Positions 28,501 through 41,420 of a stretch of 64,000 bases of DNA are shown here, piece after piece; position 1 is the stretch's first letter, and each line of letters begins with the position of its first letter. The notes beneath the pieces were generated by a model. That model did no database searches. It had not been told where the DNA came from and saw only the letters and a list, made by a program, of their open reading frames with translations. Location: positions 336,570 through 400,569 of the forward strand of contig CAJNOI010000020.1 of the NCBI GenBank assembly GCA_905250115.1. Reading direction: 5' to 3'. A program made the position numbers and the translations under genes. This DNA is from Adineta steineri (taxonomy: Eukaryota > Rotifera > Eurotatoria > Adinetida > Adinetidae).

Positions 28501-28995
28501 TATATGATATTTCTAGTTGAGAGAGTTCATTCATAAAGTTAGACAACATAAATATGACAAACGGATGTAATTTACGTTCAATTACTCACTTATGTTTATT
28601 CATGTAAAATTCCATTAGTAGTATTGAGATCTACTTATGACATAAATATATAGAGATATTGTAAAGAAAGTCATTAGTTATCTTATATCTAAATGAAAAC
28701 TTATCGATTTAGTTGCTGAACGTCTACTTTGTTTACAAATGAATACGGATGGACAAGTACAAAAATGTATTTTCGAAGTACTTCATCGTGAAGCAACGAA
28801 TGTTGTTGTCGTAAGTTATTTTTATGAATTTGAAATTTACATGTATGTATATATATTTATGTTTCATAGGATATGGAAATTGATTTTCTTGATGCTATTG
28901 ATACAAAACCTGATTATAGTTGGGTTGATTCTCCATCAGATAAACCAAATTCAAATTCTTTACCAACACAACCGATAGTTAATAATAATAAATAA
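25523..28995 (+). CDS. nuclear hormone receptor, retinoic-acid-receptor-like (NR1), ten exons
   Basis: Exons 25523-25694, 26406-26579, 26633-26791, 26854-26861, 26919-27020, 27075-27347, 27893-28250, 28318-28479, 28713-28810 and 28870-28995 give 543 residues. The DNA-binding domain spans about 150-215 with two C4 zinc fingers: [21 protein letters not shown]-box CEGCKG, then [18 protein letters not shown] and MTRNRCQYC. This is much closer to RAR than to other groups. The ligand-binding domain runs from about 275 to 500, with RAR-like blocks such as [18 protein letters not shown]. The N-terminus is asparagine-rich and poorly conserved. Exon 4 is only 8 nt, encoding the end of CEGCK. Ligand binding cannot be judged from sequence. 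The 281-bp element at 27539-27819 lies in intron 6. Confidence 0.88.
27539..27819. mobile_element. hAT-like short element in nuclear receptor intron
   Basis: Left end TAGAGGTTTGCGGGGCC. The right end reads, as reverse complement, TAGAGATGTGCGGGACC, so the terminal repeats match at most positions. Flanks GTTCGGGT (27531-27538) and GTTCGGAT (27820-27827) differ at one of eight positions, like an aged 8-bp duplication. Interior GC is higher than the surroundings. No coding capacity. Confidence 0.72.
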
Positions 28996-30110
28996 TGTCA
29001 GATAGACTACCGGTGCTGTGCCATTATGTTTGAATGCTGCTCAATCTTCAAATGATATATCTCATGCACATTTGTCAAATATAAATTTGTATATATACAT
29101 ATGTCTTTTAAACGGTGACTTCCTATGGTTGGCTTTTGTTTTTTATTATCTAATTATTGTATTCAGTATTCTATAGTTCATCATGAGTTTTTTTTCTTTT
29201 TCTATTATTATTATTATTATTACAATTATTATTATTATTTGTTGTCCGTCCAGTATTGGAATTTTCTTTCTACAACGCAAAATTTTCTTTTTGATTTATT
29301 GTTTTGTGGTCAATGTTGCAATATGTAAATGATAGCATTAATTATAATTTGGTCTTGTTCTTTGTGCAAAACATGTGTGAAATTCTTTTTAATGTATTGT
29401 ATATAACACGAAAAAAAATATTTGTATGAAACTATCGTATTTATTCATATCTGATGGGGTAGAGACTTATGATTAGGGTCCGGCGGGACGGGTATTCCTG
29501 TTAAAAACGGGATAGGGACTACGGAATTTCGAGTAAATACATTAATGGGCTTTAAGTCTGGATGAATTGTATTCGCAGAAAATGGTAACGGCATCGAAAG
29601 TCGCAAAAAAATATTTTGTCGGGACCGGGATCGGGGCGGATTTCTGTTGAGTGAGAGACAGTCAGGATTGGGATGAAAAATCCCGGACACTACTCATGAT
29701 ATGTTCCTTTATGATCAACATTAGTGTTAAGATGACTTCGTGCAAATCGTTTAATATCAAGTAGGGAGTTACGAGTAGAACCCGACCGTGTCTAATAAAT
29801 TGTTCTTTTTTCGGCCTGGGTCGGGTCCGGATTCAAAAAACCGTAGACCCGCATCTCTACGTTGCACATAGAGGGTGCTATATATTGATAAAAAGAATCC
29901 GCGTGTGCGTCTGATCGGGTCTGGATCGAATAGAAGTCCCAAAAAAATGTGGACCCACAGCTCTCTAATGTCGAGAGAGTTATAATTATTATATAAATTC
30001 TCTTTTATTAGATTATGAAAATGTAAATAAGGTTTTTATTAATTACAGTTAATAGCATAAACAGATGAATAATAATAATTAAGAAAATAGATCAATATTA
30101 AAATAAATGT
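28996..30110. other. intergenic with degenerate GC-rich repeats
   Basis: About 1.1 kb between the convergent nuclear receptor and PLAT genes. It contains ATT-triplet runs at 29204-29240 and the degenerate repeat block at 29460-29970. No gene recognised. Confidence 0.4.
29460..29970. repeat. degenerate copies of TAGAG...CTCTA, GGGTC-rich element family
   Basis: Repeated GGGTC/GGGAC words, with an end GACCCGCATCTCTA at 29846-29859 and another GGACCCACAGCTCTCTA ending near 29969. These resemble the right end of the element at 27539-27819. No clean target-site duplication, so boundaries are uncertain. Confidence 0.45.
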
Positions 30111-33100
30111 TTAAGCATTAGTTGTAGTTGTGTGTTTTTGTTCACCAGTATGTTTTAATGATGATTTATGTTTAGTTTTTGATGATGTTGAATGTGAACT
30201 TGGAACTTTACCAGAATTAACATATGTTATCTGACCACCATAAGGAAGTGAAAGTGGTGGAAGAATCATCAAACCATTTTGAGTCGACGCTCTAATATTA
30301 TAGACTTATTAAAAAAAACAATCAATATTCAACAAATAATATATTACGATCTTTTTGCACTTTGACTACGGTTTGCTCGTGATCTTAATAATTCATAATT
30401 AACTCCGTAATCCATTCCATATGCTTCCCATGGTTCAACAATACTTAATGCTGTTATACGTGTATAATAACCAGATGGAGGTTCTATTGGCTGGAAAAAA
30501 AGAGCAAAGTTTTTAAAAGGATATATAACTAAAAATTTTTTTTACTCCATATATTGCTCTTTCAACAGTACTAGTATCAAAATATGGACTTAAATTGTTA
30601 TAAACAAATGGTTCATGTGCTTTACTAAAAAAATAAAAATAAATTTATGATTTAATATGTATGATTAAAGAATTTAACTGTTTGGGTTGATGCATTTTTA
30701 ATGATTCATTTCGAAGATTAGTTCTTAAACGACGTAATTCACTTTGAACATAATCTTCTTTTCTTTGATCAATAGGATGAAGAACAATTTTTGGTTCTTT
30801 AGAATCCAAACGTACATTAGCAAGAAAACTAAAATATATTGAATAAATTTTTATTTTTACTTTCAAATTTTATTTCTTACTTATAAACTTGATTTCCTTT
30901 AAGAATTTGAATTCTTTTTAAATGCCATGTATTTCTCTTTTCAATATCATGACATTCAATTGTAATTCGTTTGATTTTTCCAACATCTGTTGTTCGATTT
31001 GTAAATTCATCAGATGATTTGGCTTGAAATGGTTTTGCACCACTATTCGTATCAGATAATGGAATAGTTATTATACCATTTACTCCACGAATTTTAATAT
31101 TAACTATTCCATTAAATGCTTTATCACCTGTTACAACTTTTATTGTATAATCAACATCTAGAAATAGAAATAATGGATAGGATTAATAAAGATTTTGCTT
31201 TTTTTACCATGCCGTTTTTTAATATAAGGCCTAGCAGATTGAGATCTTTTCATTTTAAAGAAGAGAAAAAAAATGTTTAGACGTTTTTTTTATATTGTTC
31301 TGTTTCGACTGAGTCGGCTTTTTTTTGCTCTTTCTTTTGATTGTATTATGAAAAAGGCGTCTTCTATTCACTTAACAACAAACATTTTATGCATTTACCT
31401 TTTATTTTGACATCTGATGTTGATGTTTCAGGAGAAATCGAACTTTTACGTGTAATCGATGGTTGCCGAATAGGCGAAGGCGTAAATTCAAGTTCAGTAT
31501 TTTGTTTAATGGCATCTTCAGTATTGAATCTAATTAAAATAAAACATTTATGAGTTAATAGTAATCTTTTTTTTCAAGGTTTTTTAATAATAGACAATTT
31601 TATGTTTGAAATATAACCGAAGGCATTTGTAAAGTTAAAAAAAGGAGGCAACGAGGGTTGTATGATTAGAAAATATTTGTGATGAGTGAAAATAACAGAT
31701 GCGGTGTATTGGAAAAAATGAACGTTTACAGATATCAGAGCAAATTGAGGAGAGGAAAACTTCACTTTCTGATAAATTAATATATACTCAGGGCGAATCC
31801 CACTGTAGGATTTGGATAACGTCTGAAACTATTCTTCATACCACTTAGTGTCGAAGCTTGATGTATTTCTAATGTTCGCGGATTCTTTAGTACTAAACAA
31901 AAGGTTCAAACACATCAAACTCACTATAAATAAAAAATGACTGATTATTTTAGTACGTCTCTCAGAAAACTTGACATCTTTTCTTAAATTGAAAAAGTAT
32001 TTTTAATAATAAAAATGTAATTTTAATTTGTAGTTAATCAAACGATAAATTTAATTAATATTAAAAAGGAACTGTCAAAACTACTTTTTCTATATTTCAC
32101 ATCTTTTGATATTTCCTGTCAATTTCCGACAGACATGTAGTCATCTTACGTTGTTATTTCATTTTCTTGTTTAATTATAATATTATCCACGTGATAAACA
32201 ATTTCATGTTCATTTTTATCTTGTCCAAGAAGAATTTTTGAAATCTATTTTTATATTAAAATAAACACGAATCAATTTATTATATATATATATGAAAATG
32301 AGACTAACTTTTCCAACATCAGTTGTATTGAATTCAATTTCATCCTTTTTATTTACTGGTAATGGTAGTCTTTTCGTTTTACCATTAACACCAACTATAA
32401 CTAGATATAAATTAGTATTATCATCATCATCATTAGAATTTTGTTGCAATGAACCATATTGTACCGAAACTTTATACATTGTTTCTACATAATAGAAATG
32501 TAAATAATTTATGATTATAAAGCTCACAAACCTTTCACATTAACCTTGTCCTCGGGCGAAGTACTTCGTGAGGTTTCTGATTTAGTAGGTTTCGGACTCG
32601 GTGATTTTTCTAAATAGTAACTTAAGATAATTATATGTAATTATTTTCCTATTCATACCAGGTACGAATGGTATCAAGTCAATATCTTGAATTGATAAAT
32701 CGAGAACTTGATCTGCATGAAATCTAAATAGATATTTAATTTTACGAATATTTATGAAAAACTCTCGATATTTACTTAAAAATTTGTGATCCTTTTTGAA
32801 TTTGTACTGATTCTACATGCCACATTGGACGAAGACCTTTTCCATCATGTCCAATATTAATTTTATTAATCTATTTCAAAAAATAAGAATTGTATTGAAA
32901 ATGATTAAAATTAAACTTACATCTCCAACATCATTTAATTCAATTTCAAATTCATCTGTTTGACCTTGTTTGAATAATAATTCCGAATTTTCTTTTGTCG
33001 TTGTCAATTGAAATCGTTTTGTTTGATCTTTGTCACCATAAATTTTCATAAATACACCAGAATCTGTACTTGAATCATCATCTGAACTTGTTACTACCGT

Positions 33101-35434
33101 AATTTTATAAATAGCTTGATCTATCAAAAGCAAAAATTTTGATTGTTGCATAAAATCTTTTATATATTTACCTTTTTTAGGTAATAATTCTTCTGGAATA
33201 AGATCAATAAAATTTTGTTGTGTTTCACTTAAACATTGATTAACTTTAAATCTAAATAAAAAAATTTTATTCGTGTCAAAAAAAATAATTCTTAAATTAC
33301 GTATAATTTTCATTTTGTTTTTCAATTTTAATGAATTTAAGAAACCATTGTTGGTCATTACCTTTACCATCATGTCCAATATTAATCTTTTTTATCTAAT
33401 TAAAAATATATATATTAATCTTTAAATGCTTATTTCGAAATAATTTACTTTTCCAACATCAACACCTTTTAAATCGAATTCTAAATGACTATCTTTAATA
33501 AATTTAGCCTGTGTACCATCTTTGATTGTTTTTAAAGCAAAATTTTTTGTTATATTTTCATCACCATAGATACATAATATTACATTAGAATTAATACCAG
33601 ATTCACCAGTATCAATAATTACTTTATAATTTATATCTAACATAGAAAAATGAAGGTATAAGAATATTTTTGATAATAGATTAAAAGGGATGATGAGTCT
33701 TAAAATATCATATTACCATCATTCGAGGGATCTGGTTTCATTGTAATCCAATTGAAATTTTGTCCTAGGCGACTCGATAACCAACATTGTGCTTGGAAAC
33801 TAAAGAAGACTTATAATCGTTCTTTGTGAATATTTTTACTTACTGATACAATGTTTCTTCATATTGAATATCAATAGATTCCAAAAGCCAAGCGGATTTT
33901 TGGTCATTATCATCGAACCCAACCGTTATATTTTCGATCTATTATGATTTAAAAACAAAATGTGAGCTAATATCTTAATGCAAAAAATATTTTTACCTTG
34001 CCAATATCTTTATGTTTAATTTCGAATTGATCTGAGCTGCCTTTTTGAAAAAGTTGCTGTTCATTTGATTTCGCATAATCTTTCAATAACACCTTATCAA
34101 TAGATCCATCTGATCCGCGAATAGTTAGTTGAATATTTTCTATCGGTTCAGCTGGTTGAACCCATGCTGTGTGCACTGTTACTAAATACGCTGCAGCTGA
34201 ATAAAAATAGAAAGATGCAATTTAATTAATATTCTATTCGTATTACGTGAAGGTGATGACGCCCGAGGTGTTTCTTGATTTAATTCAACATATAGTTTTT
34301 TATCATCTTTCGTTAAACTCAACCATTTATTAGCAGTATATCTAAAAGAAATAAGTAGATTTTTCCAAGGAAAAAAATTGAATTATTCGAAACAGACTCA
34401 TGTTGTTGTGTATCTGTTTGTACTTTAACATTTTTTAAATACCAATCATTAACTGTACCAAGACCTTCATGTCCAATTATAATTTTTTGTATCTTACAAA
34501 ACAAACACGATAAATAAAATTTGAGAAAATTATTTATCTTACATCGCCAACATTATTACTTGAAACACTAAATTTTGCTTTTGAATCTTTTGTAAATGAA
34601 GCATTTTTTGATTCTAAGAAGAACTTCGGTGTATTTGTTATTGTTCCAAATATTTGCATATATACGGGTGAATCTAACGGTTCTATTTGTTCACTACCTG
34701 TTTGAACTTCGATATCATACGAAGTCGCTAGAATTAAACAAAAGAATCTCTAGTTTTCGATAGCTTGAAAAAAAAATATTAACCTGGTTGTTCGGAACCA
34801 AAAAGTTCTGCGGATAATTTTCGATCATGTTTTGTTTCATCTAACCATCGATTAGCAACAAATCTAAAGATATATTTTAATTTTTTTTTTCGTTAATTAA
34901 TTCAAATCATTCCAAAAACCTAATTAAAAAATTATGAACTGATATTTCAACATAATCAATAAACCATCCATTTGTTTTATCTTCATGACGAATCATAATA
35001 CGTTGTGGTTTACCAATATCAATAGCTTGAATTGGAATTTTTTTTATTGAATCTTGATGAAAAATTTTTTCATTTGAAGCACTTGTTAAAAGTATATCGT
35101 CAGTTTCTTTATTATCGCGACCAAAAATTTTGATATAAACAGGTCCATTTGTCCCCGAATTTCTATTATTACCTGTTTTTATAGTAATTGTATATTCAAT
35201 CTCTATTGAAAACGATATATTTTATATGGTTAATTATGATATTTAAGAAAATAACTCAACTGGGATTTGCAGATTTAACTGGTGTTATTGGTTGAATTTT
35301 TTCCGATGGTGGATTTGATTCACTTTCTATAAATAATAGTATAAATAAACTTGAATTATTGACAATAATTATCTTAACATACTAATTGATTGTGGTTCTT
35401 TACCACTCGTTTTCTTCCCAGAGCAACAAGCCAT
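30111..35434 (-). CDS. LOXHD1-like protein with seven tandem PLAT domains
   Basis: Minus-strand exons: 35434-35383, 35326-35261, 35202-34920, 34863-34784, 34727-34543, 34492-34398, 34341-34247, 34196-33997, 33938-33844, 33799-33717, 33636-33449, 33395-33301, 33251-33172, 33120-32921, 32870-32776, 32723-32659, 32609-32532, 32484-32309, 32244-32150, 31529-31399, 31157-30881, 30828-30679, 30624-30546, 30490-30348 and 30291-30111. Phase stays consistent throughout and gives 1,088 residues. Seven PLAT beta-sandwiches can be counted, each starting like IEYTITIKTG or INYKVIIDTG and holding DVGKIKKINIGHDGKG-type blocks. LOXHD1 proteins are PLAT arrays thought to tether membrane proteins to cytoskeleton. 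No lipoxygenase domain follows; a disordered tail of about 100 residues ends the protein. If the donor at 32149 is not used, a TAA follows at once, so this locus might instead be two genes. Confidence 0.8.
31208..31253 (-). other. possible alternative first exon of a short single-PLAT isoform
   Basis: ATG 31253 opens a 46-nt exon (MKRSQSARPYIKKRH) that ends in GGTAAA at the same phase as the exon ending at 31399. Either can splice to 31157. Use of this exon would give a 291-residue protein with only the last PLAT domain. Confidence 0.4.
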
Positions 35435-36588
35435 GATTAGTACAATAAAAATTTAATCTTTCTTTTTTTTCTGTCTTGCTTCACGACTAGCTGATTAAAT
35501 TATATTACTCACTCAACTTGTCTTTTCTTTCTATTCCTACTCGTCGTATCACCTCTTTATAGATGACAACCATTTTGAATTACATTAAAAAATTGTCTTT
35601 TCTTTCATATGTGTTGACTTGACAATGAATTGTTTTGTTGTGTTTTATGTAAAAAAGAAAAAAATGTCATATAACTGATAACACCGTATACCATACTTTT
35701 TTTTACTTCTATTCTACACATGCAAATCAAAGACTAATGCTTCCGGAACTTTTGCTTCGCATTATCAAACAAGAGCAAAAAAAACATGTTTCTTTTTCGG
35801 AAAAAATTGTCGAACGAAATAATAGTAACTCGATTTTAAATAGTATTCATCATCATTGAATATACCATCAATAATCGAAATGAAATTATTTTTATGTTAA
35901 TCATAGACGATTCAATGGAGTTGAGATTGAAAAAAAATATTTAATTCATCACGTTAATGTATTGCATGAATTTAAAAGTATATTCATCAAAGAATAATTA
36001 ATGTCACTACTTTGAAGTAGATTAAATACTAAAAAATATGTTAAATAGGCATAAAATTCTCGATCATATGATTCAAGAGAGCAAAGTTAACTTTTGTAAT
36101 TTTGAATTGATACCCACGCTAACATCCTCTAGAAAACTTCGTTCTTTAGATTATTCATAATTATTCTGAGTTTAATCGAGACGCTAAAACTTTGTTTCTT
36201 ATAAGTTGCCTTCGCACCAACTTCCGTTTTAAAACGGAATATACATAACGTTGTGAAATGACTTGATTCATTAAAGGATGTACATATATGAATAAGATAT
36301 CTACCTGTAACATCGCAAACTTAATATAGATAAAACTGTATGATAAGAGAAAATTACTATATGGAAAAAATCTATTATTCACTTACATACATTCGATCAA
36401 GCGAAACAAAATAAACAACACGATGTAATATAAAATCCGGACGAAAAACCTTGTCTCTAATTGTAGTCACTTTACATTTGAAGAATATTCACAGCTGCTG
36501 CAAATTGATAGTATCAGCTGTTCAAAATTATCATATTGAATTACGCGTTGATACTCCAAAGCCGATATCATAATATACACAAAATAAA
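35435..36588. other. intergenic between divergent genes
   Basis: About 1.15 kb, AT-rich, containing presumed promoters of the PLAT gene (-) and the TMEM272-like gene (+). No other feature recognised. Confidence 0.35.
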
Positions 36589-37200
36589 ATGGCTGTTAAT
36601 AATGAAAATCCAATTGTTCAGCACGTTTTGGCTAACAATTCGACATCAACATTATCAATATCATCATCATCACATTACCCATTTCCCCTATCAGGAAGTG
36701 GACCTACACGAGATCCTGGACTAGTTGCCTGCGCAACTGTGTGTGGCCTCTTTGTGATTTCATTAAGTCTATGTATCCCAATAGCAGAACTTGTGATCGG
36801 TATAAAATATCAACATCAGTGTCCTATTCAACCTAAAATTCCAATTTATCTGATTGTTGCTGGAAGTCTCACTATTTTCATGCTCGTTGTGAGTTGTGTA
36901 ATACCATTCGGTAATTGTATACTAGACTCCTACGAAAGTAGTACCGGATCTTGTCTAAAATCGACTTCAATGTTCTTGACAATACTCATATCTTTATTCG
37001 TATTTGCTTGCCTTATCATTGGGAGTGTGTGGATATATTCTATTGCTAATAGAGTCCAGTATACAAATCCAATCGATCCGAATTATTGTGACAAAGTACT
37101 CTATCGATTTGCATATGTTATCACAATTATAAGCTGGATTTCATTAGGTTTTCCATGCTTCCAGTCTTGTTTCAAAGTGTGTCTGCGTATTTTCACCTAA
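36589..37200 (+). CDS. TMEM272-like four-pass membrane protein, intronless
   Basis: 203 residues from ATG 36589. A serine-rich N-tail of about 40 residues precedes four hydrophobic segments at roughly 46-70, 83-105, 120-145 and 168-188. Family-like wording includes IYLIVAGSLTIFMLV after a CPIQPKIP loop, and IGSVWIYS followed by YCDKVLYRFAYV. Such proteins are abundant and uncharacterised in rotifers and other animals; vertebrate TMEM272 has no settled function. Single exon. The 3' side carries a TGTGGG fold-back about 170 nt past the stop. Likely a plasma- or endomembrane protein; function not inferable. Confidence 0.72.
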   Translation: MAVNNENPIVQHVLANNSTSTLSISSSSHYPFPLSGSGPTRDPGLVACATVCGLFVISLSLCIPIAELVIGIKYQHQCPIQPKIPIYLIVAGSLTIFMLVVSCVIPFGNCILDSYESSTGSCLKSTSMFLTILISLFVFACLIIGSVWIYSIANRVQYTNPIDPNYCDKVLYRFAYVITIISWISLGFPCFQSCFKVCLRIFT

Positions 37201-37372
37201 ACGGCATGGTGAAAACGTGGATTAATAGTTGGAAACATGTTGATCAATCTTTTCAAGAAAAAAACAAGCTAAATCTGCCACTCTTAACTTTTGCTTTTCA
37301 AGAATCAAATAAATCAGAAAATAAAATAAACTGTATTAAATATACTTGTAAATCATAACGTGCCACATTGAA

Positions 37373-37446
37373 GGGGTGTGAGTATAACTGTCTCTCATCG
37401 TATATCCACACTCACAAGATGGTGAATAAAGAAGGGTGTGGGGTAT
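37373..37446. repeat. TGTGGG-type fold-back 3
   Basis: GGGGTGTGAGT then ATCCACACTCAC, followed by a second G-rich arm GAAGGGTGTGGGGT. Confidence 0.55.
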
Positions 37447-38140
37447 GAATTAAATGAAGATAGACACCGTCTAAATAAATAGATTATGTTATATATCTAC
37501 AAGATTTATATTTCAGTGAAATTAATTATGAGAATCAAGTTTTCTCCATACTACAGATCTTACGAGAAATAGTCATATTACAATTTTATTAACGTCAGAA
37601 TATACGTTTTAACGTTGTTTATTTTTTTTTGAAAAATATATGGAGTTTGAAAAATTATTAAAATTGGTATTATATTTCTTAACAATGTCGAACGAGTAAA
37701 TTCTATTATATATTATTCCATTGTTCTATACAATGAATAACCCATGAGATGTAATTTCTATTCAAAAGATGAATTGACCCAGAAACTCGAAGGAAATATT
37801 TGACTTCAGCTGATTAAATCTATAAGTAACAGGTCAACTATATAAAACAATCAAACATATTTCAGTTTTAATTTGTATCATATATAATAATTTAGATATT
37901 TCGATAATATCTGAAACATAATAGATTTATATGTTGTATTATAGAAGCAGAATACCTATGATGTAATTAAGAAAATTATTTAAACAATTCATACAATTTT
38001 ATCAATATTAAATATATATATATATATTTATAGAACACATTTTTGTGCGCAAATGTTGATCTTAAAAATTGATAGACAGTGCATATTGCATGCTCCACTA
38101 TTATTTTGAAGTATTTTATTGCGACAAATATAAGTGTTAT

Positions 38141-38910
38141 TATAAGGCATCTATTTAAGCGCTAAGTAATTTTGAATGAAAACTAAGTAAAAAATTCTAT
38201 TTTTACTAAGTAATTTATATAAATGGTCAATGAACACATTTAGTTCTCTAAGCAAAACGTTGAACAATGTCAAGTAAATAAATAGGTTTTTATGTAGTAA
38301 AAAATTTGATTGAACAGTTAATCGATTAGCAATGCTTTGGTAGCTTTTCGGTGTGACTATCCTCAAAAATTGCCATTGTATATGGATACGAAACTTGTGT
38401 CAGATGAGTAACTTTACAATACTCGGTTATAAAAGACTCAATATCAGTACACTTTGATTACACATTATTTATTTGTAAAAATCACATGCTATATATAGGG
38501 GAGTGGATCATACATTCTTAGGAAAGGTCTATGGGGTGATCGAGGTAGAGTGGCTGGAATAAATCTTAACAAACATATGAAAAGATGACAAATAGAAAAA
38601 TCTAGCATGTCTAATGTGTGTAAAAAGAAACGTACACAAGAGAAGGAACGGAAAATAACGACTTACTCGTTATATATTTTTACTTATCAACCTTATGGTT
38701 TTTTCTTGCAAAAATGTGTTTTTTACCGATAAATTCAATAAACCTACCTAATAATTACAAACTTAATATATATATTTATTTATATATTTAGAAAAAATTT
38801 TAATTATGGAGAAATATTATATTAAATGAGCATTCAACTTACTTACCGAATATATACAAATTTTACTTAGTAGTTATATATTTTTACTTAGCATTTGAAT
38901 AGGTGCCTTA
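38141..38910. mobile_element. non-autonomous DNA transposon-like element, about 770 bp
   Basis: The left end TATAAGGCATCTATTTAAGC, then GCTAAGTAATTT, is mirrored at the right end by GCTAAGTA-containing sequence reading outward as TAAGGCACCTATTCAAATGC. CTAAGTAAAAA motifs recur inside both arms. The flanks allow a TTA or TA duplication, but AT richness makes this ambiguous; Harbinger- or mariner-type origin is possible. No transposase frame. Confidence 0.65.
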
Positions 38911-41420
38911 TTATAAACTGTTAGTATAGAGATTAACATGCTTAAAATCGATTTTATATTTCTTTCATTCTCAATAAAAGTATACCGATTATCTTAAGCT
39001 TTGAAAATACTTTCTAGGTCGTTTGATGTCATCATTAGAAATAAGAAAATTATCTAGAATAAAAATGACAGATAGATTTATCCATTCGAGGCTAGACAAG
39101 TCTAAACATAATCATAGTATGATCTAGATGACAAAAAGAACTGTTTTTTGATGGGTGGGAAAGTAAAACATGATAGAACTTTGTTGTTTTTCCTATAAAT
39201 ATATAGTGTCAATAAATTTGAAAGCGTATAAAAAAACAGGAAATCAATAAGCAGTGTTATTATTTGAACTAATTCAATTAATATGATTGAAGACAATTCT
39301 AAAAATATTTTCATAGAAAAAGAAAAAGAATTTAATCCGATTGTATTTAGAAACCAGGTTATCGATTAATAATGAAAATGTATATCAGAACGCAGTGCTC
39401 TCGTCGTACATTCTTAGAATTATATCAATCAATGAACTTATGTCTTTTATCAATGTCGATTCTTAAACATTGATAATTATTTATTTATCATTTTTACTAG
39501 CCGTTCATCGTTTTACTGTTAACTAAATAAATTATTTTCAATAAGTATAATTGACATCCATGAAACAGCATCTGTATATATTACATATGACTTATCTGCA
39601 ATATGTTAAGCATACTTTTACTTCTGACATGATCATTCGTCTTTTTAGTTTTTAATCATATATTTTCATGATATTTAAATGGTAATTCATATCGTATAAA
39701 TATAAAATACTTCATCGTGTTTTCTTTTACATTGAGTTTCCATATTTATATAATATATCCAATTAAAGATCTTATTTATAGAATATTTCTAAGATTATCA
39801 ACACGGGAGAAAATAAAACTTCTTTCTATTTTCATCACATACAAAAGTCTAAGTATAGAACGAACTACGAGTATAAGTTCATTAACATGCAACTAATTAT
39901 GAATGTGATGTTCAAGGTATGTCTATTCCTTATATTATTATGTATCAGACATCTCGACATGAGAAAGAGAGGAACTGTTTTTACAATATTTACATGCAAT
40001 TAGTAGCTTAATATATTCATTATTTAATTAACTGTCTAGATTAAATGATATATTAATTATATAATCATTATTATATGTAACGTTTTATTTATTCTAATCA
40101 TGAATCATAATTATGTATTCTTTTGTTATTGATATATAAATGTTTCATTTGTCTAGTTCTATCTTGATGTAAGAATATATTTATTTTCTTTTTTAATTAA
40201 AAATATTCTATTTGACCTAAAGCTTCAAATCAATTATCAAACACAACCTTCAATCCTTAAAGCCACCTGTGGATTTAAGCAGATTTTCTCATATATATAT
40301 ATATAATGTTATATTATTCTTTTTTTTTTTATCTATAAATAATCATACTTACAAGGTTGTTTTCTTTTGTTTTTCTATTGCCAAACTACGTACTTTGCAT
40401 CAACTAATAGACTCTATTTTAGTCTAGATTTAATTTTCCGAGAGTTTTTTTCTTTATTATTTATTTTTCGAGTTTAGTACTAGACCGGGAACAACGGATA
40501 GCAATGTTGAATTATCTCTTCTCAAGCACGCAAAAATTCATTTCCGGTATATGTCTTTATTGATATTTTTTTTCCATTACTAGACTCTTAGATTTTTCTT
40601 TATATTCTTTCGTTTTTTTTCTTAGATTATTTAACCAACAACAAGGAAGTTCTTAGATTTCTATTATCAAATATAAACTATACTTTATCTGGAACAATAT
40701 ATTAAATACAACTATAGTTTATTTTTATAATACAAAGCAAGATATTTTTACATTTATATGGTTGTTCCGTAACCTGTCATCAAATATTAATACAAATTCT
40801 TCGTCAATTTTCTGTCAATTTAAATTCATATCAAAAACATTTTTCTTAAATTTTATCATAAAAGATCTAAATTTAAGTTCAACACAATATTATTGTGATA
40901 AGTGACAAAGTACATTTACGTCTTCTAGAAAAATATTAAAAGCAGTTAATTAATAATTCAAAAGTTCTGTCAATTTCGCACATTTATTAAACGGTATTTT
41001 AAGATAATGATCTCTTGTCAGGAATAAGTAGACTATTTTTTTTTCTTGTGGAAAAAAAAGAAGAAAAAAGAAAAAGAAAGAGACAGAATAATGTGAAAGA
41101 AAATGGTGGCAATTAAAAACTATCAAAGATAAATTATGTATATTAAAAAAGAGAGAGTTGACATTTTGTTTATGATGATGTTGAATATGATAAAAGATAC
41201 TATTCGAAATATTATTATATGACCAGTTTATTTGACGTCAATAATTTTTAACAGACACTCAATTATTTCTCTCTTCCTGTAAGCAAGTTAAATGAAGCAC
41301 AAATTTACATTCTATTGAAAAAAATGAATCTACTATTCTTTCATGATAACATACTTTTATAAAAGGAAACAAGAAAGTATTTCTTCCTCTTAGATATCTT
41401 ATTTTACATTAATATACGAA

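Larger units (their letters stand above)
37201..41420. other. 4.2-kb gene-poor AT-rich region
   Basis: Contains the TGTGGG fold-back at 37373-37446 and a transposon-like element at 38141-38910. From about 38,920 to 41,420 the sequence is very AT-rich with many poly-T and ATAT tracts and no recognisable exon on either strand. Distal promoter elements of the GPCR gene may lie at its right end. Confidence 0.45.

Noticed and set aside
31790..31894. Exon-like stretch on - ending at a GTATAT donor
   Set aside because: The only frame free of stops does not match the phase of either neighbouring PLAT exon.
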